A DNA stretch of 64,000 nt from Muribaculaceae bacterium (GTDB lineage Bacteria > Bacteroidota > Bacteroidia > Bacteroidales > Muribaculaceae), in contig JAIDXM010000005.1 of NCBI GenBank assembly GCA_029058745.1, forward strand, positions 1-64,000. The letters are read 5' to 3'. The notes below the pieces were generated by a model that made no database searches, was not told where the DNA came from, and saw only the letters and a program-made list of their open reading frames with translations. Below are positions 1 through 8,303 of this stretch, piece after piece (position 1 is the first letter of the stretch; each line of letters opens with the position of its first letter). Both the position numbers and the translations under genes were made by a program.

Positions 1-44
1 GCTTGCAACTCTTTTTTGCATATATATCTGTGACAGATGACTCT

Positions 45-174
45 ATGTAGGGACATGCCTTTGGCATGTTTGCCAGGCCTCGTGCGTCGTTTGTTCATTT
101 TGCGTCATAATCGCGTGTTTTACGCATCGATAATATCGTGTGGAATCCAACATGCCGGAGGCATGTCCCTACAT
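45..174. repeat. REPIN-like inverted repeat, copy 1
   Basis: A ~130-bp element is bounded by 26-bp inverted arms at 45-70 and 149-174 that match except for two central bases. Each arm is itself a short palindrome (ACATGCC, two bases, GGCATGT). It contains no ORF. A second copy lies 70 bp downstream with the same arms and a diverged middle. Two palindromic units in opposite orientation around a spacer resemble REPINs or small MITEs. No REP-associated Y1 transposase gene is in the window. The structure is directly visible; the mobile class is inference. Confidence 0.7.
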
Positions 175-244
175 TCTAATAATTTGGATTATTAACTTGT
201 CACTCTGACGGCACTGCGAAAGCGGAAGAGTAGGTGATGTCTCT

Positions 245-375
245 ATGTAGGGACATGCCTTTGGCATGTTTGCCAGGTATCGTCCGTCGTTTGTTCATTT
301 TGTATCACAATTGCGTGTTTTACGAGTCGAGAATACACGCGGTCAATCCAACATGCCGGAGGCATGTCCATACAT
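245..375. repeat. REPIN-like inverted repeat, copy 2
   Basis: This is the second copy, in the same orientation as copy 1. Its left arm (245-270) is identical to that of copy 1, and its right arm (350-375) differs at one base. The spacer aligns along its whole length with scattered substitutions and one 1-bp length difference. The well-kept arms with a drifting middle suggest that the arms matter for mobility or for RNA/DNA structure. Confidence 0.7.
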
Positions 376-568
376 GATGAATTTTGTATTCTTTTGGGGG
401 ATTCGTGTTATTTTGAAATTTGGTATTGTTATCGGTTGCTATGAGGAGTTGCGATTGGTTTGTATGTATTGTTTTTGTCTTTTGTGTTGAAATTGTTGGT
501 TGACAGATGATTAATAGATGTTTGTTTTGCGGATGAGGATTTGTTGTGATTTTATAGTCTTTTTTTAT
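376..568. other. Gene-free AT-rich spacer
   Basis: I see no gene here. The reading frames present are short, rich in Phe, Cys and Val, and look like random AT-rich sequence. The segment separates the repeat pair from the promoter of the rplM operon. Confidence 0.6.
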
Positions 569-599
569 TTTGTTGTATCATGGAAATTTACTAATTTTG
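569..599 (+). promoter_or_regulatory. Candidate promoter of the rplM-rpsI-rpsB-tsf genes
   Basis: TTTG at 569-572 is followed after 19 nt by TAATTTTG at 592-599, matching the Bacteroidetes -33/-7 consensus. Transcription would start near 605 and give a leader of about 150 nt before rplM. This comes from motif inspection only. Confidence 0.5.
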
Positions 600-696
600 T
601 AAGCCGATTATATCCAATTTGTATTCCGTTCTGTCTTGGCAGTGTGAGTGATAGGCCTTTCTTGCATTGTCTCTGTCGTTGGAACGGGTTTTTCAG

Positions 697-720
697 GTGT
701 GCCGACATTTGTTGGCTCAC
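697..720 (+). promoter_or_regulatory. Leader hairpin upstream of rplM, possible L13 autoregulatory element
   Basis: A 10-bp stem pairs 697-706 with 711-720. It contains one U-U mismatch and one G-U pair and is closed by an AUUU tetraloop. It lies in the predicted leader, 36 nt before the rplM start. Ribosomal leaders that bind L13 have been proposed for other bacteria, so this may be a feedback site. The hairpin is seen; the function is inference. Confidence 0.4.
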
Positions 721-756
721 GACAATATTGAATAATCTTTAATAACAACATCCAAA

Positions 757-1236
757 GTGGATACATTAAGTTACAAGACGCTTTCAGCAACTCCTGCCAC
801 AATCGAGAAACAGTGGGTTGTAATTGACGCAACTGACCAGATTCTTGGTCGTCTTTGCACCAAGGTTGCAAAAATCCTTCGTGGAAAGTACAAACCTGAT
901 TTCACTCCGAATCTTGACTGCGGTGACAATGTGATTATCATCAATGCAGACAAGGTGAAGATGAGCAAGGATAAATTCAACACCCGCGAGTACCTCCGTT
1001 ACACTGGCTATCCCGGTGGACAGAATGCCTACACCCCCGGTGATTTGATGGAAAAGTCTTTCAAGAAGACAGTGAAGGCAGGCCGTCATCCTTTGTTCAT
1101 CAAGGTTGTAAAGGGAATGCTTCCCAAGGGTTCACTTGGCGCCCAGCAGCTCCGCAATCTTTATGTCTATAATGGTCCGGAGCACGGTCATGAGGCAAAC
1201 AATCCCAAAGTAATCGATATCAACAAACTGAAATAA
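757..1236 (+). CDS. rplM: 50S ribosomal protein L13 (uL13)
   Basis: This 159-residue protein binds 23S rRNA early in large-subunit assembly. The sequence matches L13 along its length, with the WVVIDATDQILGRLCTKVAK start, the CGDNVIIINADKV core and the TGYPGG loop. Translation starts at a GTG in a context of the kind used by Bacteroidales rplM genes. rpsI follows after 9 nt, the usual L13-S9 pairing. A promoter and a hairpin leader lie upstream. The N-terminal extension of about 20 residues before the universal core also fits Bacteroidetes L13. Confidence 0.97.
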   Translation: MDTLSYKTLSATPATIEKQWVVIDATDQILGRLCTKVAKILRGKYKPDFTPNLDCGDNVIIINADKVKMSKDKFNTREYLRYTGYPGGQNAYTPGDLMEKSFKKTVKAGRHPLFIKVVKGMLPKGSLGAQQLRNLYVYNGPEHGHEANNPKVIDINKLK

Positions 1237-1245
1237 TAGAAGCAG

Positions 1246-1632
1246 ATGGAAAAAGTGAATGCAATTGGCCGCCGTAAGGCAGCTGTAGCCAGAGTTTATC
1301 TCACTGAGGGCAACGGTAACATCGTTATCGACAAGCGTCCCCTTGACGTCTATTTCCCCTCTTCTATCCTTCAGTATGTGGTGAAGCAGCCTCTCAACAC
1401 ACTTGAGGCCGCTGAGAAGTATGACATCGTCGCACATGTAGATGGCGGCGGTTACAAGGGTCAGGCAGAGGCTTTGCGTCTCGCTATTGCCCGTGCGCTT
1501 GTTAAGATCAATCCTGAGGACAAGCCCGCGCTTCGCGCAGAGGGTTTCATGACCCGCGACCCGCGTGCTGTAGAGCGTAAGAAGCCGGGTCAGCCCAAGG
1601 CTCGCAAACGCTTCCAGTTCTCCAAGCGTTAA
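1246..1632 (+). CDS. rpsI: 30S ribosomal protein S9 (uS9)
   Basis: This 128-residue small-subunit protein has a C-terminal tail that reaches the P-site tRNA. The start (MEKVNAIGRRKAAVARVYL) and the basic end (KPGQPKARKRFQFSKR) are diagnostic of S9. It lies 9 nt after rplM, so the two are almost certainly co-transcribed. A 161-nt gap with hairpins separates it from rpsB, so the four ribosomal/translation genes may form one operon or two linked units. Confidence 0.97.
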   Translation: MEKVNAIGRRKAAVARVYLTEGNGNIVIDKRPLDVYFPSSILQYVVKQPLNTLEAAEKYDIVAHVDGGGYKGQAEALRLAIARALVKINPEDKPALRAEGFMTRDPRAVERKKPGQPKARKRFQFSKR

Positions 1633-1680
1633 TCATGCTTCTGTTTTCAAGGAAAGCTTATTCTGTTTAGTATCTAAATC

Positions 1681-1780
1681 AGCCGGATGAAGGCGGGAAT
1701 GAAAGTTCCGGCTTTCCTACCGACTGATTGGATTTCTAACGAAATTTTAAAAGAATGTAAACAACGGACGTTTCACGTCC
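1681..1780 (+). promoter_or_regulatory. Structured rpsI-rpsB gap, possible S2 leader
   Basis: Two hairpins can form in this gap. AGCCGG at 1681-1686 pairs with CCGGCT at 1708-1713. A perfect 6-bp stem (1766-1771 with 1775-1780, loop TTC) ends 13 nt before the rpsB start. GGAAAGC (1651-1657) can also pair with GCTTTCC (1711-1717), which allows alternative folds. No T-run follows, so a translational control element is more likely than a terminator. Confidence 0.35.
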
Positions 1781-1793
1781 ATAAAAAATCAAA

Positions 1794-2624
1794 ATGGCAA
1801 CACCCACTTTTGAACAGCTTCTTGAGGCTGGCTGCCACTTCGGCCACCTCAAGCGTAAATGGAATCCCTCAATGGCTCCTTATATTTTCATGGAGCGTAA
1901 CGGAATCCACATCATCGACCTTTACAAGACCGCAGCCAAAATCGAGGAGGCCGCCAAGGCTCTCAAACAGATTGCAAAGAGCGGCAGAAAGGTGCTTTTC
2001 GTAGCGACTAAGAAGCAGGCCAAGGAGGCTATCGAGACCAAGGCTTCATCAATAGGCATGCCTTATGTGATTGAGAGATGGCCGGGCGGTATGCTCACCA
2101 ACTTCCCCACAATCCGCAAGGCTGTGAAGAAGATGACCACTATCGATAAGATGCAGAAGGATGGTACTTTCGACAATCTTTCGAAGCGTGAGAAACTTCA
2201 GATCAAGCGTCAGCGTGACAAACTCGAAAAGAACCTCGGTTCTATCTCCGACCTTTCACGTCTTCCGAGCGCGCTTTTCGTTGTCGATGTAATGAAAGAG
2301 CACATCGCTGTGGCAGAGGCTAACCGTCTGGGAATTCCTGTTTTCGGTATCGTCGATACTAACTCAAACCCTGAGAACGTGGATTACATTATCCCGGCAA
2401 ACGATGACGCATCAAAGAGCATTGAGGTAATCCTTGAGGCTGTATGCGGCGCTATGGCCGAGGGTCTTGAGGAGCGTAAGGTAGAGAAGCTTGACGCCGC
2501 TGACGACAAGGATGAGAACGGAGAGTCTTCAACCGGCAAGCGTCGTCGCGTACGCCGCAATGAGGGCGCGAAAGAGGCTCCTGCAGCTGAAGCCGCTCCT
2601 GCCGCTGAGGAAGCTGCCGAATAA
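1794..2624 (+). CDS. rpsB: 30S ribosomal protein S2 (uS2)
   Basis: This 276-residue protein has the S2 signature FEQLLEAGCHFGHLKRKWNP at its start and the KKQAKEAI and ERWPGGMLTNF motifs further in. S2 joins late in small-subunit assembly and helps recruit S1. The last ~50 residues form a low-complexity extension: first basic (GKRRRVRR), then Ala/Glu-rich. tsf follows after 27 nt, the classic rpsB-tsf pair. The start is set by homology and lies 13 nt after a small hairpin. Confidence 0.97.
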   Translation: MATPTFEQLLEAGCHFGHLKRKWNPSMAPYIFMERNGIHIIDLYKTAAKIEEAAKALKQIAKSGRKVLFVATKKQAKEAIETKASSIGMPYVIERWPGGMLTNFPTIRKAVKKMTTIDKMQKDGTFDNLSKREKLQIKRQRDKLEKNLGSISDLSRLPSALFVVDVMKEHIAVAEANRLGIPVFGIVDTNSNPENVDYIIPANDDASKSIEVILEAVCGAMAEGLEERKVEKLDAADDKDENGESSTGKRRRVRRNEGAKEAPAAEAAPAAEEAAE

Positions 2625-2651
2625 TTTAAACATTTAACAGAGATTATAACA

Positions 2652-3644
2652 ATGGCTGTATCTATTGAAGATATAAAGAAACTGCGTCACATGACAGGCG
2701 CAGGTATGATGGACTGCAAGAACGCATTGGCAGAGACCAACGGAGACATCGACGCAGCAATCGAGATTATCCGCAAGAAGGGTCAGGCCGTGGCCGCCAA
2801 GCGTGAGGACCGTGACGCCGCTGAGGGATGTGTATTCTCAGGCGTTTCCGGTAATTTCGCAGCTATCGCCACTTTGAAGTGTGAGACGGACTTTGTCGCT
2901 AAGAACGAGTCATTCCGCGCACTTGCCAAGAAGATTCTTGAGGCTGCCCTTGAGGCAAAGGTTAAGAGCCTTGACGAGTTGAAGTCTCTCGCACTTGACG
3001 GCCGCACAGTTGCAGACCTTATCACAGATGAGGTGGGCAAGACCGGCGAGAAGATGGAGCTTGGCGATTATGAGTGGGTTGAGGCTCCCAGTGTGGCTGC
3101 CTACAACCATTTCAATGACAAGCTTGCTGCGATTGTAGGCTTCAACCTTGAGGGTGTGGATCCTGCTGTGGGTCGTGAGATTTGCATGCAGATCGCTTCC
3201 ATGAACCCTGTTGCCGTTTCTCGCGAGAATGTGGCTCAGGAGACAATCGACCAGGAAATCAGCGTGGCTGTTGAGAAGACTAAAGCAGAGCTTATCCGCA
3301 AGGCTCAGGATTCCGCACTCAGCAAGGCTGGCCTTAACCCCAACCATTTCGACTCTGAGGATCATATCGAGAGCAACATGTCGAAGGGTTGGATCACTGA
3401 GGAGGATGCCGCCCGTGGCCGTCAGATCATGAAGGAGGCCGGTGAGGCAAAGGCTGCGAATCTTCCTGAGCAGATGATTCAGAATATCGCTAATGGCCGT
3501 CTCAACAAGTTCTTCAAGGAGAACTGTCTAATGGAGCAGGAGTATGTTCAGAATGCTAAGATTACTGTGGGTCAGTTCCTCGACCAGACTCAGAAGGGTC
3601 TTGTTGTGATTGACTTCAAGCGCGTGAATCTTAACCAGGATTGA
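2652..3644 (+). CDS. tsf: Elongation factor Ts
   Basis: This 330-residue protein is the guanine nucleotide exchange factor for EF-Tu, which is encoded at 30287. The N-terminal UBA-like domain contains the family signature (LRHMTGAGMMDCKNAL). The conserved TDFVAKN motif of the core begins near residue 79. It ends the rplM-rpsI-rpsB-tsf cluster and is followed by a strong terminator. Length is normal for Bacteroidetes EF-Ts. Confidence 0.97.
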   Translation: MAVSIEDIKKLRHMTGAGMMDCKNALAETNGDIDAAIEIIRKKGQAVAAKREDRDAAEGCVFSGVSGNFAAIATLKCETDFVAKNESFRALAKKILEAALEAKVKSLDELKSLALDGRTVADLITDEVGKTGEKMELGDYEWVEAPSVAAYNHFNDKLAAIVGFNLEGVDPAVGREICMQIASMNPVAVSRENVAQETIDQEISVAVEKTKAELIRKAQDSALSKAGLNPNHFDSEDHIESNMSKGWITEEDAARGRQIMKEAGEAKAANLPEQMIQNIANGRLNKFFKENCLMEQEYVQNAKITVGQFLDQTQKGLVVIDFKRVNLNQD

Positions 3645-3675
3645 TTAAGTTTCTATAAAGGTAATATATAAAATG

Positions 3676-3706
3676 ACACCCCGGTTTATGCCGGGGTGTT
3701 ATTTTA
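3676..3706 (+). terminator. Intrinsic terminator after tsf
   Basis: A perfect 9-bp GC-rich stem pairs 3676-3684 with 3691-3699 around a 6-nt loop and is followed by TATTTTATA. It lies between the convergent genes tsf and cca and may also stop transcripts from the minus strand. Confidence 0.85.
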
Positions 3707-3738
3707 TATACTGTTTATATACTGTCGCTGTTTGTGTA

Positions 3739-5193
3739 TTATCGCGTAGTCCTGTTTTCAATCAGATATTGCCATGCCGCGTCATGATCGTATGGAATGA
3801 TACCTTCGATGATTGCCTCTTTCACAAGTTCTTTGAGCCTTGATATTTCCGGTCCCGGAGGAATGCCGAGCCGTTGCATTATTTCATTTCCGTCGATAGG
3901 GTTTTTCCAGTTGCGTAGATCATCAGCGTCTTTCACCTCCTGCATCCTGTCGCGAAGTTTCCGGAATCCGGCCAGCTGACGTCTCACTTTATCCGGTTGT
4001 TTGGACGTTATGTCGCTTTCGGCAAGTATCATGAGATCTTCTATAGAGTTTCCGGCATCGGTAATCATCCTTCTTACAGCAGAATCGGTGACCCCCTGTT
4101 CACCCACAGACTGAGGCCGCATGTGCAGTCCGACGAGTTTCGCCACATATTTCATCTTCTCGTTCAATGGAAGCTTCATTTCCCTGAAGATGCGCGGAAT
4201 CATTTTCTCACCCACAAAATTATGGTTGTGGAATGTCCATCCGAGTTTCGGGTCATAGCGCTTTGTAGTCGGTTTCGCGACATCATGCAGGAGAGCAGCC
4301 CATCTCAGCCACTCATTATCAGAGCGGGCGGCCACATTATCGACCACCTGGATTGTGTGGTAGAAATTGTCTTTATGTCCACGGCCCTCTTTCATTTCAA
4401 CCCCCTTCAGAGGCACGAGAGAGGGGAAAACATAAGGAAGGAGTCCTGACATATCAAGAAGTCGCCAGCCGACAGACGGTTTCTGCGACCTCATGATTTT
4501 TGAAAGCTCGTCATTTATCCGCTCACGGGTGATAATTTCCATTCTTGAGGCGTTCTTCCGGATTGCCTCAAAAGTTTCCGGCGCGATTCTGAAGGATGGT
4601 CTTGAGGGTCCGGAATCGTCATTTTCAGGATTCCCTTTATCGCGGTAGAGTTGCGTGGCGAATCTGATGGCCCGAAGCATTCTGAGGGGATCATCGGAGA
4701 AGGTCACGTCCGGGTCGAGCGGAGTCTTGATAATACCGGAATGAAGGTCAATCAGGCCATCGAACGGGTCAATCAGCTCTCCAAAGCGATTTGCGTTAAG
4801 ACATACCGCCATAGCGTTTATCGTGAAATCTCTCCTGCGCATGTCGTCGTCGAGCGAGCCGTCTTCCACGATGGGGTTTCTTGAGTCGCGGGTGTAGGAT
4901 TCCCTTCTCGCACCCACGAACTCAAGTTCAAGGTCATGGGTCTTCACCTGGGCAGTGCCATAGTTTGGGAATACCGCGAGATGTGTCTTGCCTCCCAAAG
5001 CCGCCGCCACATTTTTAGCGAGTTCAATTCCGGAACCTACAGTGACAAAGTCGAAGTCTTTGGACGGCCTTCCAAGAAAGATGTCGCGTACGAACCCTCC
5101 GACTACATAGACTTCCCTGCCCATTGAGTCTGCAATATCCCCGATAGTTTTGAATATAGGATTTGAAAGATTATCTTTAAGATTCATGTTCAA
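3739..5193 (-). CDS. cca: CCA tRNA nucleotidyltransferase with HD domain
   Basis: This 484-residue class II polymerase-family protein adds or repairs the CCA end of tRNAs. The head has GGFVRDIFLGRPSKDFDFV, giving the DxD metal site, near residue 32. RRDFTINAMAV follows near 120, and an HD phosphohydrolase domain (LLHDVAKP) lies around 300. The sequence fits CCA-adding enzymes better than poly(A) polymerases. Three of the four tRNA genes here end without a full encoded CCA or only partly encode it, so the activity is needed. It is the last gene of a minus-strand run. Confidence 0.88.
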   Translation of the reverse strand: MNMNLKDNLSNPIFKTIGDIADSMGREVYVVGGFVRDIFLGRPSKDFDFVTVGSGIELAKNVAAALGGKTHLAVFPNYGTAQVKTHDLELEFVGARRESYTRDSRNPIVEDGSLDDDMRRRDFTINAMAVCLNANRFGELIDPFDGLIDLHSGIIKTPLDPDVTFSDDPLRMLRAIRFATQLYRDKGNPENDDSGPSRPSFRIAPETFEAIRKNASRMEIITRERINDELSKIMRSQKPSVGWRLLDMSGLLPYVFPSLVPLKGVEMKEGRGHKDNFYHTIQVVDNVAARSDNEWLRWAALLHDVAKPTTKRYDPKLGWTFHNHNFVGEKMIPRIFREMKLPLNEKMKYVAKLVGLHMRPQSVGEQGVTDSAVRRMITDAGNSIEDLMILAESDITSKQPDKVRRQLAGFRKLRDRMQEVKDADDLRNWKNPIDGNEIMQRLGIPPGPEISRLKELVKEAIIEGIIPYDHDAAWQYLIENRTTR

Positions 5194-5208
5194 TTATGAG
5201 AAGTTGAG

Positions 5209-5231
5209 AGCGGAAGCACATTGCTCCCGCT
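5209..5231 (-). other. Hairpin between the M24 peptidase gene and cca
   Basis: A 10-bp stem with one mismatch (5209-5218 with 5222-5231) closes a 3-nt loop. No T-run follows in the minus direction, so it is a weak terminator candidate or an mRNA-stabilising hairpin. Confidence 0.3.
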
Positions 5232-5275
5232 TGCGATAGGCGGACACACATGCCGCAGTGTCAGCCATTCCGCTT

Positions 5276-6457
5276 TTAAAGTTCCTGGATTTCTTCCGGG
5301 AAAACAGTTATACACTCCAGACCGGATTCGGTCACGACATATGTATTCTCAACGCCGACAGCCCCGACACCGGGAATCACGAATTTGGGTTCAAGGGCAA
5401 TCGTCATATTCGCGAGAAGAGTGTCGCGGCTACGGGCCATCACCACCGGCATCTCATTTAGTTCGATTCCCACGCCGTGTCCTATGAAGGAGGCTTTCTG
5501 ACGATGTCCCATGAAAAAGTCTTCGAGACCTTCATGCCGCGCAATGTCCAGAGCCTTATTATACAGACTTGCCACTGGAGTTCCCGGTCTTGACATGCTT
5601 TCGCATGCCCTGAGGATGCTTCTTGAGCATTCGTGTGCCCGATAGGCGAGGTCAGGCAGTTCCCCAATGCGCCACACCCTTGTCATGTCGGTCTGATACC
5701 CGTTGAAGGAACCGTTCATGTCAACCATTACAGTCTGTCCCGGTTTGAGGGTAGTCCCGTTGGCACCCCCCGGAAGAGAGGGATGTATTCCGGCTCCACC
5801 CATCGTGAAGTCGTAAGGACTCGGGGTGTCGGCGTTGTCGCCTGCTATCACAGAACCAAGGTTTATGTCCATAAGATTCCCGGAGGTGCGAATATAGCCC
5901 AGGCATCCTTCAAGGCGGAGCACGCGCTCAATCTCAATCTGGAATTGAACGTCGGTCATGTCTTCCTTATAGCAACGTGTCACGCGGCGATATACTTCAG
6001 CCTGGTGTATCCCGTCTTCTCGCATCCTGTCGATTTCCCAGGCGGTCTTGACCATCCTCGCCATCCTCAAAGGGGCAGACCCGTTAAGCGGTTTCGCATC
6101 AGGAAAAACAGCCTTTAGCCTTTCCACGTCGGAATATGACATGGAATCAAACTCAAGTCCTATCGAGCCGGGAAGCTGACGTCCCATCTCGAGGAGTCGG
6201 GCAGGAATCTCCTCCGGTTTCCGGACATGTATCACGTTCTCCTGTGACTCATAAGTTGAAGGTTTTATTATAAACCATAATGGCTCCCCATCACGTGGAA
6301 TATATACATACCCTCTGAAGAAACGGGATGTGGTGTAGAGGATGTTTGCGTTGGAGGCGACAAGGAGAGCGTCCATCCCCTTCCCGTCCATATGTCTTCT
6401 TATAGAATCAATCCGGGAGTAGAGTTCTTCCCGGAGACTGTCATCGATTAATTTCAT
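5276..6457 (-). CDS. M24 family Xaa-Pro aminopeptidase-like protein
   Basis: This 393-residue metallopeptidase has a creatinase-like N-terminal domain and a C-terminal pita-bread domain. The metal ligands of the family are visible: two Asp in VDMNGSFNGYQTDMTRVW, His in GHGVGIELNE, Glu in ALEPKF and Glu in VENTYVV. The active site therefore looks intact. Such enzymes usually cleave an N-terminal residue before proline, but substrate cannot be assigned. There is no signal peptide, so it is likely cytoplasmic. It lies 66 nt after gldH. Confidence 0.85.
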   Translation of the reverse strand: MKLIDDSLREELYSRIDSIRRHMDGKGMDALLVASNANILYTTSRFFRGYVYIPRDGEPLWFIIKPSTYESQENVIHVRKPEEIPARLLEMGRQLPGSIGLEFDSMSYSDVERLKAVFPDAKPLNGSAPLRMARMVKTAWEIDRMREDGIHQAEVYRRVTRCYKEDMTDVQFQIEIERVLRLEGCLGYIRTSGNLMDINLGSVIAGDNADTPSPYDFTMGGAGIHPSLPGGANGTTLKPGQTVMVDMNGSFNGYQTDMTRVWRIGELPDLAYRAHECSRSILRACESMSRPGTPVASLYNKALDIARHEGLEDFFMGHRQKASFIGHGVGIELNEMPVVMARSRDTLLANMTIALEPKFVIPGVGAVGVENTYVVTESGLECITVFPEEIQEL

Positions 6458-6523
6458 AGTAATTCAAAGTGTTTGCCGCATGACAGAGGATTTCTCCGGT
6501 ATTTGCCGAAGAGGGTAAGACGG

Positions 6524-6994
6524 TCAGTTTATAACCAGTCCTACAGCCTTTATTCCTACAGTCTTCTCTTCCGGAAGAGGGGAATGGAACGACAAGATGT
6601 ATCCATCCGGGACAGAGAATCCCCTGTGCAGTGTGTCAGAAATCTCATAGAGTCCATAGGCTCCTTTACCAAGAGGTTTCCCCTCTTTATCAAACAAGCG
6701 AATCTCGAAGGTGGTTGAATCGGGGGCCTCATGACTCAGAGAGATTTCCTCAAGATTAAGAATCAAGGATTGCGAAGGGCATTCCGGGGTGTATCTCACC
6801 ACAATCACGGCGTTGTACTTGCCGGGACTGAAAGACGAGGAGTCATTGGCGGCTGTATTGAAGTCGAATTGCCAATTCTGTGGGATTCCGGATTCAGGAA
6901 AGACCGCAAAATCCGAATATCTCACAGAGGGAAGCCTGCCGCAAGACAGTGACGCCAATGACAACAAGAACACAATGGAAAAATATTTTTTCAT
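6524..6994 (-). CDS. gldH: GldH-like lipoprotein
   Basis: This 156-residue protein has a signal peptide with a lipobox ending at Cys18 (LSLASLSC), so it should be lipid-anchored. The rest fits GldH, known from gliding flavobacteria but also kept in non-gliding Bacteroidales, where its role is unclear. Its start overlaps the end of the ricT-like gene by 4 nt, suggesting translational coupling. Identification rests on family recall of sequence and of the ricT-gldH order. Confidence 0.7.
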   Translation of the reverse strand: MKKYFSIVFLLSLASLSCGRLPSVRYSDFAVFPESGIPQNWQFDFNTAANDSSSFSPGKYNAVIVVRYTPECPSQSLILNLEEISLSHEAPDSTTFEIRLFDKEGKPLGKGAYGLYEISDTLHRGFSVPDGYILSFHSPLPEEKTVGIKAVGLVIN

Positions 6995-8280
6995 CGTGAG
7001 TTACCGCCCTCCTGAGGTGGATTTGGCTTATTTTTTCTTTTAGGCCGTTGTTGCTGACGGTTGGAGCCATTGTGGCTCACCTGTGGTTGCTGACCATTCT
7101 GACGCTGTTGCCGAGAATTCTGTTCCCTCTGCTCCGTATGGGAGGCGGAGATGTTGTCGGAAGGCTTTTTCTTCTTCTTTTTCTTCTTTTTGTTCTTGTC
7201 GAAACGAGTGAGGCTGTCTTGTCCGATAATATCGCCATATTCCGTGTTTGCTTTTTCCTCGGAGGAGGAAGCGACATCAAGCGACTCCACCTTTATCCCC
7301 TGTTTGTTGAGGGCAATAATCTCAAAGGCGCGGGAGGCGTCTATGGTGACAAGATTTGCCGGGATATTCTTATCCGTGGAATAAGTCACCTTTCTCGCGA
7401 GGATGTCCGGCTTGAAATAATAGTAAGAGCCGTCTTTGGTTTCAAGGACAATGTCTTTGGCCGGAAGTTGCTTTTGCGCCTCGGCATATGCATCGACTTC
7501 GAAGTTGAGACAACATTTCAATTTCGCGCATTGTCCCGCGAGCTTCTGAGGATTCATCGACAGGTCCTGCATTCGTGCGCATCCGGTCCCGACAGACACA
7601 AATTTGCCAAGCCAGGATGAGCAGCACAACGGTCGGCCACACGGCCCGATACCTCCGATTCTGCCGGCTTCCTGGCGTGCGCCTATCTGCTTCATCTCGA
7701 TTCTCACTTTGAAGGTGTCGGCGAGGATGCGGATAAGTTTGCGGAAATCCACGCGCTCATCGGCGATATAATAGAATATCGCCTTGCCACCGTCGCCTTG
7801 ATATTCGACATCTCCTATTTTCATCGCGAGTCCGAGTTCCTCAGCGATGGCACGTGCGCGAATCATCGTGGAATGTTCTTTGGCGCGTGCTTCCTCGAAT
7901 TTCTCAATATCGTTGGCACGTGCTATGCGAAACACTTTCTTGAGCTCCGAGCCGGGTTTTACGCCGGCTTTTTTCATCTGAAGCTCCACAAGATGTCCGG
8001 TCATTGTCACACGTCCGATGTCATGTCCCGGAGAAGCCTCCACGGCAACGATGTCGCCTATCTTCAACGGCAAGGCCGAGGGGTTCTTGTAGAATCCGAT
8101 TCTGGTGTTCTTGAACAACACTTCCACCGGGGCTGTCGGGTCTTCACCCGGAAGGTCGTCGAGCCAGTTATGGGCCAGAAGCTTCCCTCTGGGTTCACGC
8201 CTTGCGCAACCCACGCAGTCACCGCCCTTGCTGCATCCCCGGCATCCGCTTGAAAACACACCTTTTTCTGTCTCTTCCAT
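6991..8280 (-). CDS. ricT: PSP1/RicT (YaaT) family protein
   Basis: This 429-residue protein has the PSP1 core, including IGGIGPCGRPLCCSSWL and KCCLNFE, and a Cys-rich N-terminus (Cys 13, 16, 22, 25). In Bacillus, RicT acts with RicA and RicF as an Fe-S-containing complex that directs RNase Y to certain mRNAs. Here the gene begins 23 nt after rny. The C-terminal ~100 residues are unusual: a run of about 11 lysines followed by a Gln/Asn/Arg-rich tail, which may bind RNA. The family is confident; the RNase Y partnership is inferred from the Bacillus model and gene order. Confidence 0.85.
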   Translation of the reverse strand: MEETEKGVFSSGCRGCSKGGDCVGCARREPRGKLLAHNWLDDLPGEDPTAPVEVLFKNTRIGFYKNPSALPLKIGDIVAVEASPGHDIGRVTMTGHLVELQMKKAGVKPGSELKKVFRIARANDIEKFEEARAKEHSTMIRARAIAEELGLAMKIGDVEYQGDGGKAIFYYIADERVDFRKLIRILADTFKVRIEMKQIGARQEAGRIGGIGPCGRPLCCSSWLGKFVSVGTGCARMQDLSMNPQKLAGQCAKLKCCLNFEVDAYAEAQKQLPAKDIVLETKDGSYYYFKPDILARKVTYSTDKNIPANLVTIDASRAFEIIALNKQGIKVESLDVASSSEEKANTEYGDIIGQDSLTRFDKNKKKKKKKKKPSDNISASHTEQREQNSRQQRQNGQQPQVSHNGSNRQQQRPKRKNKPNPPQEGGNSR

Positions 8281-8303
8281 AGTTTGAAGGAGGTTGAGGG
8301 TTG

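Noticed and set aside
45..375. CRISPR-like direct repeats
   Set aside because: There are only two units with diverged middles and inverted arms, no spacers of even length and no cas genes.
266..742. Two 74-residue plus-strand frames before rplM
   Set aside because: They overlap the repeat, the promoter and the rplM leader, have odd Cys/Phe-rich composition and no family match.
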